This document shows, in pieces, positions 15,571 through 24,297 of a DNA stretch of 35,175 nt. The stretch comes from Planctomycetota bacterium. GTDB lineage: Bacteria; Planctomycetota; J058; JAJDCQ01. The notes under the pieces were generated by a model that was not told the DNA's origin, searched no databases, and worked only from the letters and a program-made list of their open reading frames with translations. The translations under genes were made by a program, and so were the position numbers. Within the stretch, counting starts at the first letter, position 1. Every line of letters begins with the position of its first letter. The DNA is taken from assembly GCA_029260755.1 (NCBI GenBank), contig JAJDCQ010000251.1, positions 1 to 35,175 of the forward strand, read 5' to 3'.

Positions 15571-16506
15571 GTGATCCACGTCCAGCACCTCACGAAGGAC
15601 TACGAAGGCTTCATCGCCGTGCGGGACGTCACCTTCGACGTCTCCGAGGGCGACATCTTCGGGTTCATCGGTCCGAACGGCGCCGGGAAGACGACGACGA
15701 TCCGCATGCTGGCGACCCTGATCGAGCCGACCGACGGGGCGGCCACGATCGGCGGGCTCTCGGTCATCGACGACCCCGACGCCGTGCGCCGGACGATCGG
15801 CTACATGCCGGACTACTACGGCGTCTACGACGGGATCACGGTCGAGGAGTACCTCGACTTCTTCGCCGCCGCCTACGACATCCCGCGCCGGCAGCGTCGC
15901 CCGACGATCGGCGACGTGATGGACCTCTGCGATCTCGGCAACCTCCGCCACAAGCTGGTCGAGGGGCTCAGCAAGGGCATGAAGCAGCGCCTCTGCCTCG
16001 CCAAGACGCTCGTCCACGACCCCAAGGTGCTGATCCTCGACGAGCCGGCCGCCGGGCTCGACCCGCGGGCGCGGATCGAGCTCCGGGCGCTCCTGAAGGA
16101 GCTCTCGTCGATGGGCAAGACGATCCTCATCTCGAGCCACATCCTGACCGAGCTCTCCGACATCTGTAACACCGTCGGGATCATCGAGCGGGGCGAGATC
16201 CTCGCGACCGGCCTCGTCACCGAGATCAGCAACAAGCTCTCGGAGCGGAGCGAGACCCGCGGCGTCAAGATCGTCGTCCTCGCGAACGCCGCCGAGGCCG
16301 AGGCCATCCTCACCGGCGAGGGGGAGGTCGTCGCGGTGCACCGGGAGGGTCGCGAGCTCCACGTCGCCTACCAGGGAGACGACAAGACCGTTCCCCGCCT
16401 CGTCCGGCGGCTCGTGATGGGCGAGATCGACGTGTGCGGCGTGACCGAGGAGCGCGAGGATCTGGAGACGATCTTCATGAAGGTCACGACGGGGCAGGTC
16501 GCCTGA
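15571..16506 (+). CDS. ABC transporter ATP-binding protein (ABC-2/NatA type)
   Basis: 311 residues from GTG 15571. Walker A is GPNGAGKTTT (~34-43), the signature is LSKGMKQRL (~132-140), and Walker B with its catalytic Glu is VLILDEPAAGLDP (~153-165). The D-loop and switch His (SSHILTELSDIC) are present. The C-terminal 80 residues form the extra domain typical of NatA/DrrA/CcmA-like ATPases of ABC-2 exporters. Its partner permease starts four bases downstream. The substrate cannot be told from sequence. Confidence 0.93.
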   Translation: MIHVQHLTKDYEGFIAVRDVTFDVSEGDIFGFIGPNGAGKTTTIRMLATLIEPTDGAATIGGLSVIDDPDAVRRTIGYMPDYYGVYDGITVEEYLDFFAAAYDIPRRQRRPTIGDVMDLCDLGNLRHKLVEGLSKGMKQRLCLAKTLVHDPKVLILDEPAAGLDPRARIELRALLKELSSMGKTILISSHILTELSDICNTVGIIERGEILATGLVTEISNKLSERSETRGVKIVVLANAAEAEAILTGEGEVVAVHREGRELHVAYQGDDKTVPRLVRRLVMGEIDVCGVTEEREDLETIFMKVTTGQVA

Positions 16507-16510
16507 GCCG

Positions 16511-18634
16511 ATGAGCGAACGCGACGACACGACGGCGGCGACCCCGCCCGGGTCCGGCGACGGCGCGACGACGAGCGCGGCGACCGCGACGGCCGAGACG
16601 CCCGCCCCGCCGGCCGAGTCGACGACGGCCGACGGAGGGGCCGTCACGGCGCCCGCGCCGAGCGCGATCGGAGGCGAGGGAGGCCAGCTCCGGACGCTCC
16701 TCTCGGTCCCGTTCGGCTGGATCCTCGACGATCCGATCCTCCTCAAGGAGCTCCGCGCCGCGTTCCGGCGGCGCCGCTTCCTCGTCGCGATGACCTCGCT
16801 CCTCTCGCTGACCGCGCTCGTCCTGCTCATCGCGATCTTCATGTGGACCGAGCAGGGCGGGTCGAACAATCGACCCGACCCGACGAAGATCGGGCGGACC
16901 GTCTTCTTCGCGTTCTCGGTGATCCAGGCGATCGTCACCTTCCTCGTGTTCCCCGCGTTCTCCTGCATGTCGATCACCGAGGAGCGGAGCAACAAGAGCT
17001 TCGACCTCCTCATCACGACGTGCCTGCCGGCCCACCGGATCGTTCGCGGGAAGTTCCTCGCCTCGTTCGTCTACTGCTTCACGTTCATGGCCGCGACCCT
17101 GCCGCTCGTCTCGCTGGCGTTCCTCTTCGGAGGCGTCACACCGAGCGACATTGCCCTCACCTACCTCGCCCAGGGGGTGAGCGCCGCGCTCGTGACGGCG
17201 TTCGCGATCTTCGCATCGAGCGCGTGCGGGACGACCGCGCGCGCGATCGTCCTGACCTACCTCGGGATGTGGCCCTTCTATCTGGTGATCTTCGGGCCGC
17301 TCGGCGCGATGATCCACTACCTCGTGATCGCGCCGCTCGCCGGCGATCAGGCGTCGGTCGAGCTGCTCGACAGCTACTCGACCGCGAACAAGACGCTCCT
17401 GGTGGTCGGTCCGGTCGGCTTCCTCGTCTTCGTGTTCGTGCTCCTGTTCTGCCTGGCGGTGAACCGGCTGAAGCCGCTCTCGGGGAACAAGTCGACCGCG
17501 CTGCGGATCCTCTTCGTCCTCTTCGTGATCTTCGGCCTCGCGATGGGCGTCGCCTTCGCCGAGCTCAACCACGAGACGGTCGGGATCGAGGAGCTCGCGC
17601 CGACCAAGCCGACCCACGAGTGGCTGGAGAAGATCAAGGCCGCCGAGCGCTCCCGGTCCGACCTCATCCGGTCGCTCTTCCGGATCGTGGCGCTCGTCCT
17701 GGTCGCCGGCGCGATCGTCTTCACCGGCGAGGAGGGGGAGCTCCCGCGGCGGATCGCGGAGCGTCTCGGACGGCTCCGCGGGCCGTGGAGGGTGCTCTCG
17801 ATCTTCTACCCGGGCGACCGCAACGGTCTGCGCTTCATCACTTGGATCACCCTGCTCGTCGTCCCGGCGGTCACCCTCTACTCTCTCTACCGGATCGGGC
17901 TCATCGACGACGCCGCGAGCGGGTGGCGGCCGGGCGGCGAGGCCGTCGCGTGGTCGTGCCTCTGGCTGATCGCGTTCGTCCTCTTCGTCGCGCAGCTCGG
18001 CCACTTCCTCTCGCCGGTGATCCGTCACGGCGTCTACACCCGGCTCTGGATCGTGTTTCCGCTCGTCGCCGCGACGATCTACCCCGTCTTCTGGTTCATG
18101 ATCGGCAGCCACGACGTCCCGAGCCGGATCTACCACGCCTACTACCTGAGCCCTGCTCTGGTCGACTACTCCGCGTGGAGCGAGCCCCAGAGCTGGAATC
18201 AACGCAGCCTCTACATGACGGGGCCGACGGGCGAGGAGATCCGGATCGAGCGCGACCGCCTCCTCGTCCCCGAGGAGGGCGTCGGCGCCCCGGGTCGTCG
18301 CCCGTCGCCGACCTATCGCTACCAGGACGACCCCCGGACAAGGACGGCCGAGGCGCGAGCGCTGCAGCTCGCCCGGTCGGGCGTCCCGGTGCACGCCGTC
18401 TCGACCCTCGTCTACGCCCTCCTGGCCATCGCGCTGGCCCTGTGGAACGGCGTGATCGTGGCGCGCCTCTGGGGCGCGCCGCCGAAGACGGGGCGCCCGC
18501 GGGCGCCGCCGGCAAAGGAGAAGCCCTCGAGCGCCGAGGGCGCCGCGCCCGATGGGGCGAGCGACGCGGCGACGGAGGCAGCGCCCGACGCGCCGGCCGA
18601 CGCGCCGGCCGACACGAAGCCCGACGCCGGATGA
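16511..18634 (+). CDS. ABC-2 type permease, large
   Basis: 707 residues. A low-complexity Ala/Thr/Pro N-terminus (~1-65) precedes a cytoplasmic segment (ILDDPILLKELRAAFRRRRF) typical of ABC-2 permeases. About ten or more membrane helices follow, the first near 95-117 and others at VFFAFSVIQAIVTFLVFPAF, KFLASFVYCFTFMAATLPLV and IVLTYLGMWPFYLVIFGPLG. A soluble insert (~560-605) precedes the last helix, and an Ala/Pro/Asp-rich tail ends the protein. It follows the ATPase by four bases and overlaps the sirtuin start (ATGA), so the set is translationally coupled. It forms an exporter or membrane-remodelling complex with the ATPase. The substrate is unknown. Confidence 0.88.
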   Translation: MSERDDTTAATPPGSGDGATTSAATATAETPAPPAESTTADGGAVTAPAPSAIGGEGGQLRTLLSVPFGWILDDPILLKELRAAFRRRRFLVAMTSLLSLTALVLLIAIFMWTEQGGSNNRPDPTKIGRTVFFAFSVIQAIVTFLVFPAFSCMSITEERSNKSFDLLITTCLPAHRIVRGKFLASFVYCFTFMAATLPLVSLAFLFGGVTPSDIALTYLAQGVSAALVTAFAIFASSACGTTARAIVLTYLGMWPFYLVIFGPLGAMIHYLVIAPLAGDQASVELLDSYSTANKTLLVVGPVGFLVFVFVLLFCLAVNRLKPLSGNKSTALRILFVLFVIFGLAMGVAFAELNHETVGIEELAPTKPTHEWLEKIKAAERSRSDLIRSLFRIVALVLVAGAIVFTGEEGELPRRIAERLGRLRGPWRVLSIFYPGDRNGLRFITWITLLVVPAVTLYSLYRIGLIDDAASGWRPGGEAVAWSCLWLIAFVLFVAQLGHFLSPVIRHGVYTRLWIVFPLVAATIYPVFWFMIGSHDVPSRIYHAYYLSPALVDYSAWSEPQSWNQRSLYMTGPTGEEIRIERDRLLVPEEGVGAPGRRPSPTYRYQDDPRTRTAEARALQLARSGVPVHAVSTLVYALLAIALALWNGVIVARLWGAPPKTGRPRAPPAKEKPSSAEGAAPDGASDAATEAAPDAPADAPADTKPDAG

Positions 18635-19419
18635 TCGAGCGGGCCCGGGCGCTCGTCCAGCAGAGTCGCGCGATCGTCGCCATCACCGGCGCCGGGATCA
18701 GCGCCGAGAGCGGCGTCCCGACGTTCCGGGGCGAGGGCGGTCTCTTCCGCGGCCGCGACGGCCGGGAGCTCGCGACGCCCGAGGCGTTCGCGGAGGACCC
18801 CGGCCTCGTCTGGTCGTTCTACCGGTGGCGCCGTCGCGTGGTCGCGCGGTGCGAGCCGAACGCGGCGCACCTCGCCCTCGCCGAGGCCGAGGACGCGGGG
18901 CGCTGCGAGGTCACCGTGATCACCCAGAACGTCGATGGCCTGCATCACCGCGCCGGGAGCCGATGGATCGTCGCGCTCCACGGCGACCTGTTCGTGATCC
19001 GGTGCAGCGGCTGCGGGCGCGAGCGCCACGACCCCGATCCGGACTGGCCGCCGCTCGAGGGCCGCGCCTCCGCCGACCCCGACGATCCGGAGGGCAGCGT
19101 CATCCTGCCCCGGTGCGAGCGGTGTGACGCGCTCGAGCGACCGGGCGTCGTCTGGTTCGGCGAGTCGCTCGGGAACCGCGTCCTCGAGGACGCCTGGGCG
19201 GCGACGAAGCGGGCGAACGTCGTCCTCGTCGTCGGCACGAGCGCGGTCGTGCAGCCGGCCGCCTCGATCTACCGGGTGGCCCGCGCTCGCGGGACGACCG
19301 TGATCGAGGTCAACCCCGAATCGACGCCGATCAGCGAGGACGTCGACATCTCGCTGCGCGGGACGGCCGGCGCCATCCTGCCCGATCTGCTCGGCGCCCG
19401 CCGGTCCGAGGGAGGCTAG
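18631..19419 (+). CDS. cobB: Sirtuin, NAD-dependent deacylase (class III, CobB-like)
   Basis: 262 residues, with the ATG overlapping the permease stop. Sirtuin motifs are complete: GAGISAESGVPTFRG (20-34), TQNVDGLHHRAG (98-109), catalytic His117 in LHGDL, zinc Cys125/Cys128/Cys162/Cys165, GVVWFGE, and VVGTSAVVQPA. Tyr64 and Arg67 in SFYRWRR match the Y-x-x-R pair that binds acidic acyl groups in Sirt5 and E. coli CobB, so desuccinylase or demalonylase activity is likely, besides deacetylation. It is encoded within an ABC exporter and signal peptidase operon, which is not a usual setting and gives no clear substrate. Confidence 0.93.
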   Translation: MIERARALVQQSRAIVAITGAGISAESGVPTFRGEGGLFRGRDGRELATPEAFAEDPGLVWSFYRWRRRVVARCEPNAAHLALAEAEDAGRCEVTVITQNVDGLHHRAGSRWIVALHGDLFVIRCSGCGRERHDPDPDWPPLEGRASADPDDPEGSVILPRCERCDALERPGVVWFGESLGNRVLEDAWAATKRANVVLVVGTSAVVQPAASIYRVARARGTTVIEVNPESTPISEDVDISLRGTAGAILPDLLGARRSEGG

Positions 19420-19423
19420 CGCG

Positions 19424-20089
19424 GTGAACGACGTGCCCCCCGAGCGCGCGGGTGAAGGCGACGGCGAGGCGCGTCCCGACGGCCCGGCCGCCGGGGACGC
19501 CGCGCCGCCGTCGCCGTCCTCGTCGGCGACGTCGCCCGTGGCGGCCTCCGTCGCCCCGGCGCCTCCCCCGGTCACGCGCGCGGAGAAGCTCAAGCGCGCG
19601 GGACGCGAGGCGATCACGACCGTGCTCATCCTCGTGATCACCTTCGTCACGGTGAAGAGCCTCCTCATCGACGTGTACCTCGTGCGCGGAGGCTCGATGA
19701 CGCCGACCTTCGCCGACGGCGAGCGCGTGATCGTGAGCCGGCTCACCCCGCGCCTGTTCGACCTCGGGCGCGGCGACGTCGTCGTCTTCCTGCGCCCTCG
19801 CCCGGCGCGCCATCTCGTGAAGCGCGTCGTGGCCGTGCCCGGCGACACCGTCGAGATGCGCGACGACCGCGTCTTCGTGAACGGGAAGGACGTCGGCCCA
19901 TCGCACGTCGGCCTCGGCCGCGAGGGCCGGAAGAAGCTCGGCGCGGGGTTCTACTGGGTGCTCGGCGACGACCGGGCGAACTCGCGGGACTCGCGCCAGT
20001 TCGGACCGATCCCGCGCCACTGGATCGTGGGGAAGGTGGTGGGCGTGATCTGGCCGCCCTCCTCGATCCGCCTCGGCTCCGACGACTGA
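19424..20089 (+). CDS. lepB: Signal peptidase I
   Basis: 221 residues from GTG 19424. GGAGG overlaps the sirtuin stop, and only four bases separate the genes. A Pro/Ala-rich cytoplasmic N-terminus (1-55) precedes one membrane helix (~63-84). The catalytic Ser91 is in GGSMTPTF and Lys133 in KRVVAVPGDTV. The box E motif GDDRANSRDSRQFG is present, and the protein ends soon after. It cleaves Sec and Tat signal peptides on the outer face of the inner membrane. It is the last gene of the run that starts with moxR. Confidence 0.95.
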   Translation: MNDVPPERAGEGDGEARPDGPAAGDAAPPSPSSSATSPVAASVAPAPPPVTRAEKLKRAGREAITTVLILVITFVTVKSLLIDVYLVRGGSMTPTFADGERVIVSRLTPRLFDLGRGDVVVFLRPRPARHLVKRVVAVPGDTVEMRDDRVFVNGKDVGPSHVGLGREGRKKLGAGFYWVLGDDRANSRDSRQFGPIPRHWIVGKVVGVIWPPSSIRLGSDD

Positions 20090-20130
20090 CCGCGACGCGT
20101 CGGCAATGGCTCGGCGCCGCCCGAAATCAA

Positions 20131-20211
20131 TCCGTGCAATCCGCGAAATCCGCGGTTCAGTCTTCTGTCGGTTGAATCAGTGGGAACCGCGGATTACGCG
20201 GATTACGCGGA
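20131..20211. repeat. CGCGGATTA-type hairpin, copy 6
   Basis: The arms 20131-20158 and 20184-20211 (28 nt) pair with three mismatches. The upstream flank (GTCGGCAATGGCTCGGCG at 20100-20117) is shared with the sequence before copy 2 (168-185). The downstream flank has GCGAGTTGCC and GGTTCATTGCCGTTGCGCG, as at copy 4. Confidence 0.8.
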
Positions 20212-20253
20212 ATGCGAGTTGCCAGCGTCCGGTTCATTGCCGTTGCGCGGGCC

Positions 20254-20390
20254 GTTCCAGGAACGACGAAACCTCACGCAAAGGCGCAAAGGCGCAAAGG
20301 GGCTTTGCCAGGTCGAGGTCTCGGAACAGAGCAACGATCCTTGGCGCCTTTGCGCCTTTGCGTGAGATGCCGTTCGCGTGTTCCAGGAAC
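20254..20390. repeat. 8-mer-arm hairpin bracketed by two GTTCCAGGAAC copies
   Basis: Exact GTTCCAGGAAC copies at 20254-20264 and 20380-20390 enclose a hairpin. The left arm is 20273-20300 (CTCACGCAAAG then GGCGCAAA units) and the right arm 20339-20366; both are 28 nt, with one mismatch and a 38-nt loop. It lies between convergent lepB and the kinase gene, ending 14 bases from the kinase stop. With copy 6 it fills the gap 20090-20404. Confidence 0.85.
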
Positions 20391-20404
20391 GCCGGGCGAC
20401 CGGG

Positions 20405-23400
20405 CTAAGGGAGCTGCCGCGCCTCGGTCAGCACCTGCGTCGCCATCGACCGGAACGGCTCGGGCGGGTTGGTCGCCAGGAAGGCTTCGAGGTCGGTGAT
20501 CGCCTCCTGCTTCTTCCCGAGGAACCGGTAGCAGCGGCCGCGCTCGATGAGCGCCGGGCTCGGCTGCGTCGCCGCCGAGATGACGACGTTCCAGTCCGCG
20601 AGCGCCTTCTCCCACTCCTTGGCCATGGTGTAGATCTGCGCGCGCTCTCCGATCAGGTTCGGGTCGCCGGGCTTGTCCTTGAGGAGCTCGGCGAGGATCG
20701 CGTGCGCCTCGGGAAAGCGGTTCATGACCGTGAGCGACCGCGACTTCCAGAGGATCGCCTCGGCGTTGAACGGCGCCGGGAGGTTCTTCGCGGCGACGTC
20801 GGCGTCCTCGATGCACCCGGGGAGCTGACGGGTCATGAAGCGCATCCGCGCCCTGTGCAGGCGCGCTATGGGGTCGTTGGGCTCGCGCGCGAGGATCGTG
20901 TCCCAGACCCGGAGGGCGCCCTGGACGTCGCGACGCTGTTCGGCGGCTTGCGCCGCCTGCATGTCGGCCTGGGTGACGGTGGTCCTGATCTGGACCGTCG
21001 TCGGCGGGTCGTCGGTCTTCGGGGGGTCGACGGGCGGATCGTCCGTCTTGATCGGGTCGGGCGGCGGCCCCTGCTGGATCGAGCGCGGCGTCGGGAGCGG
21101 CCCGATCCGACTGAGCGCGCGGAGCTGGTTGATCTGCTGCCAGATCCCCTGGAGCATCGGCCCCGCCGGCTGACGCTCGTTCTGCTCGATGACCTGGAGG
21201 TCCTTGCGGGCCGCGGCGATGTCGCCGAGGAGCTCGTTCGCGAGGACGCGGAGGAGGAACGGGTCCCGGGCGGGCTTGAGGCGGCAGACGACGTCGAGCG
21301 CCGCCTTGGCGGTCTGCGGCGATCGACCCAGGACGAGGTGGGTCAGGCCGCGGTTCTGCTGGAGGGTCGGGTCGCTCGGTCGAAGCTGGCAGAGGCGGTC
21401 GGCGTCCTCGGCCGACCCGGCGGCGTCGCCGGCGTAGAGGCGGGCGGCCGCCCGCTGTCGGAGGGCGACGAGCTCGTTCGGCTTGATCGCGAGGACCGCG
21501 TCGAGGTCCGGCAGCGCCCGCTGGTAGTCCTTGTTGTTGACGTAGAAGCTGCCGCGGACGAGGAGCGCCTCGAGGTTCTGCGGATCGATCTGTAGCGCCC
21601 GGTTGACGTCGCTCTCGAAGCTCGCCGCGTCGTTGGTCGCCGCGCGGCAGCTCGCCCGGCGCGCCCACGCGGCCGCCCAGCGCGGCGCGAGCTCGATCGC
21701 CTTGTCGAGGTCGCGGAGCGCCCCGCCGATGTTGCCGTCGGTGATCCGGAGCGCGCTCCGGAGCCAGAGGACGATCGCCTGGTCCGGGCTCTTCGGCAGG
21801 ATCCGGTCGAGGAAGCCGAGCGCGCCCGTGCGGTCCTTGGCGTCGAGCCGCTCGAGGGCGCCGGCGACGTCCGCCTCCCAGGACCGCTCCTTGGCGTCGC
21901 GACGGACCTGGACGAGGTCGGCCCGCGCCTGGTCGGCCCGCTCGAGCTCCTGGCTCAGGACGTAGGCGCGAATGACGCGCGCGCGCAGGGCCGCCGCCGC
22001 GGCGCCGTCGGCGTCCACCTCGTCGGGCGGCGGGCTCGCCTTGTCGAGGACGAGCTGGAGATCCTCGAGGGCCGCCTCCCAGTTCGACCGCGCGTCGCGC
22101 CGCGGCAGCTCGCGCGCGCGCTGGATGTAGGCGCGGGCGCGGTCGAGGTGACTGACCGCGGTCGGCGCGGTCGCGACGATCTCCTCCTGCAGCTCGAGGC
22201 GCCGCTCGCTATCCTTGGTGCCGAGCGCGTCGGCGCGCAGGCCGGCGAGCTTCTCCTCGAGCGCCTTCTTCTGGTCGGCGAGGACCTGCTTCGCGCGCTC
22301 CTCGGCCGCCTGACGCTCGCGCTCGGCCGCGGCCGCCTCCTCCGCGGCGAGCCGGGCGGCCGCCTCCTCCGCGCGCTTCGCCGACCAGCGCTGCCAGCGG
22401 ATCACGCCCCAGCCGCCGAGGACCGACGCGGCGGCGAGGAGCAGGAGCGCCGCGATCGCGCCGAGCCGGCTGGAGAGGACGCGCCGCGCGCCCTTGCCGA
22501 TCGAGCCGCGGCGCTGCGCCTTGGCGGCCACCTCGTCCCCGCGGAGGAATCGGTCGAGGTCGTCGGCGAGCGCGTCGGCCGACGCGTAGCGGGCGGCCGG
22601 GTCCTTCTCGAGCGCCTTGAGGCAGACCCGCTCGAGCTCCTCGGGCACGTTCGAGTTGCGCTCGGTCGGCGGGATGGGGTCCTCCTGCATCACCTTGGAG
22701 AGGACGTTGTAGGGGGTGCTGCCCTCGAACGGGGGCGCGCCGCAGAGGCACTCGTAGAGGATCGCGCCGAGGCTGTAGACGTCGGACTGCTCGTTCGCCT
22801 TGTGGCTGTTCCGCGCCTGCTCGGGCGCCATGTAGGCGGGGGTGCCCATGACCTGACCGGGCTGCGTCATCCCCTTGCTCTCGCCGAGCTCCTTCGCGAG
22901 GCCGAAGTCCATGATGTAGGGCTTGCCGGCCGTGTCGAGGAGCACGTTCTGCGGCTTGATGTCGCGGTGGATGATCCCCGCCTTGTGGGCGTGCTGGATC
23001 CCGCGGCTCACGTCGCGCAGGATCGCCGCAGCGCGTTCGCCCGGGATGCCGCCCTTGCCCTTCCTCCGCGGCGCCACGACCCGCCGGCTCGCGCCGGGAC
23101 CTCCGGGGCCATCGGCGACGGTCGGGTCGGCGGGGCGCGTGCTGTCTGTCTTGTGGATCAGCTCGGTCAGGCTCTGCCCGTCGATGTAGTCCATCGTGAA
23201 GTAGGGGCAGCCCTCGTGATCGCCGACGTCGTGGATCGCGACCAGGTTGGGATGGTGGAGGCGCGCGGCCGCCTTGGCCTCCTTGATGAAGCGCTCGGTC
23301 CGGCGCTGGTCGCCCTGGTCGGTGACCAGCAGCGTCTTGAGGGCGACGAGCCGGTCGATCGCGACGTCGCGGGCGAGGTAGACGATGCCCATGCCGCCCC

Positions 23401-24049
23401 GGCCGAGGATCCGCTGGATCTCGTAGCGGTCGAGGCGCTGTCCCGGCTGCAGGGCGAGCCGAAGGGCCGAGCTCGTCGTCGGCGCGCCGCCCGACCCCGG
23501 CGTCATGCCCGGGGAGCCGTGGCGGCCCGAGCCGATCCCCCGGTGTTGACCCGAGCTGTCGAAGCCGGGGACGGCCGGGTTGCGCGAGGAGGACGGCGCC
23601 ATCCCGGGCATGGCCCCGGGAACGGCGGACCCGCGCATCTGGCTCGCCGGCGCGTGCGGGCTGAAGGCGGCCGTCGGCGCGCTCGGCGGCTGGTGGAGCC
23701 CCGGCGGCGTCCCGCCGGTCGGGAACAGGTGAGGCGGCGTCGAGCCCGATGGACGAGGCGGATACCCCACCGGTGGCGGGAACGCGGGCGGCGGGCCGCC
23801 CCCGTTGCCGTTGCCGTTCCCTCGGCCGGGATGCCCGTTGCCGGGACGGCCGTACCCCGCGCCCGCCTCGCGCGCGAACGCCGCGATCGCATCGGGGCTC
23901 AGGAGGCCGCGCTGCTGGAGCAGGGCGAGGAGCGATGGGGGCGAACCCTGAGCGGCGAGCGACTGCTGCCAGCGCAGGCACTCGTCGAGATGGCCCGAAG
24001 CCAACGCCCCTCGCTCGACGGCGAGGCGCGCGATCGAGAGCTCATCCAC
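20405..24049 (-). CDS. Serine/threonine protein kinase with TPR-rich C-terminal half
   Basis: 1214 residues from GTG 24049; the frame is open further to 24268, but that part is not protein-like and overlaps the promoter. The N-terminus (1-60) is a small helical module with GALASGHLDECLRW and RGLLSPDAIAAF repeats, as found ahead of many planctomycete kinases. A Gly/Pro-rich linker follows. The kinase domain is at ~207-503: GRGGMGIVY, ALK, HRDIKPQNVLL, MDFGLAKE and GTPAYMAPEQAR, all catalytic residues present. A membrane helix lies at ~530-550, a charged Ala/Glu coiled coil at ~555-615, and about 600 residues of TPR-like repeats end the protein, with a Pro/Thr/Asp linker inside. It probably signals from membrane to cytoplasm. 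Targets are unknown. Confidence 0.93.
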   Translation of the reverse strand: MDELSIARLAVERGALASGHLDECLRWQQSLAAQGSPPSLLALLQQRGLLSPDAIAAFAREAGAGYGRPGNGHPGRGNGNGNGGGPPPAFPPPVGYPPRPSGSTPPHLFPTGGTPPGLHQPPSAPTAAFSPHAPASQMRGSAVPGAMPGMAPSSSRNPAVPGFDSSGQHRGIGSGRHGSPGMTPGSGGAPTTSSALRLALQPGQRLDRYEIQRILGRGGMGIVYLARDVAIDRLVALKTLLVTDQGDQRRTERFIKEAKAAARLHHPNLVAIHDVGDHEGCPYFTMDYIDGQSLTELIHKTDSTRPADPTVADGPGGPGASRRVVAPRRKGKGGIPGERAAAILRDVSRGIQHAHKAGIIHRDIKPQNVLLDTAGKPYIMDFGLAKELGESKGMTQPGQVMGTPAYMAPEQARNSHKANEQSDVYSLGAILYECLCGAPPFEGSTPYNVLSKVMQEDPIPPTERNSNVPEELERVCLKALEKDPAARYASADALADDLDRFLRGDEVAAKAQRRGSIGKGARRVLSSRLGAIAALLLLAAASVLGGWGVIRWQRWSAKRAEEAAARLAAEEAAAAERERQAAEERAKQVLADQKKALEEKLAGLRADALGTKDSERRLELQEEIVATAPTAVSHLDRARAYIQRARELPRRDARSNWEAALEDLQLVLDKASPPPDEVDADGAAAAALRARVIRAYVLSQELERADQARADLVQVRRDAKERSWEADVAGALERLDAKDRTGALGFLDRILPKSPDQAIVLWLRSALRITDGNIGGALRDLDKAIELAPRWAAAWARRASCRAATNDAASFESDVNRALQIDPQNLEALLVRGSFYVNNKDYQRALPDLDAVLAIKPNELVALRQRAAARLYAGDAAGSAEDADRLCQLRPSDPTLQQNRGLTHLVLGRSPQTAKAALDVVCRLKPARDPFLLRVLANELLGDIAAARKDLQVIEQNERQPAGPMLQGIWQQINQLRALSRIGPLPTPRSIQQGPPPDPIKTDDPPVDPPKTDDPPTTVQIRTTVTQADMQAAQAAEQRRDVQGALRVWDTILAREPNDPIARLHRARMRFMTRQLPGCIEDADVAAKNLPAPFNAEAILWKSRSLTVMNRFPEAHAILAELLKDKPGDPNLIGERAQIYTMAKEWEKALADWNVVISAATQPSPALIERGRCYRFLGKKQEAITDLEAFLATNPPEPFRSMATQVLTEARQLP

Positions 24050-24123
24050 CAGGAGAGTTCCGTTCCTCGTTCGCCCCCGGGCGTGGCCCGAAAGGGCCGC
24101 GCGGAGAGGATGGTACCGCTCGT

Positions 24124-24152
24124 ACTGTAGCAGCGCCGATGAGGGGCTGCAA
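24124..24152 (-). promoter_or_regulatory. Sigma70-like promoter of the kinase gene
   Basis: On the minus strand: TTGCAG (24152-24147), a 17-bp spacer and TACAGT (24129-24124). The predicted leader is about 68 nt before GTG 24049. Confidence 0.4.
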
Positions 24153-24202
24153 ACCGGGGCGAACCTCGAGGAGGCGGCCGTGCGCCCGAAGGAAGGCCAA
24201 CC

Positions 24203-24231
24203 TTGTGATCGGGTGCTCGAGCGCCTATGAT
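24203..24231 (+). promoter_or_regulatory. Sigma70-like promoter of the lipoprotein gene
   Basis: TTGTGA (24203-24208), a 17-bp spacer and TATGAT (24226-24231). The start near 24238 gives a leader of about 60 nt. GGTCCAGGAAC, one mismatch from the repeated 11-mer, lies in that leader at 24269-24279. Confidence 0.55.
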
Positions 24232-24297
24232 CGAGTCGCGGGAAAGGTCGAGGACCGTGCGGGGTCACGGTCCAGGAACGGAACAGGCGGTCGCCGA

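Noticed and set aside
24050..24268. N-terminal 73-residue extension of the Ser/Thr kinase
   Set aside because: It would cover the divergent promoters, has no domain similarity, and a GTG start at 24049 begins exactly at the recognisable helical module.
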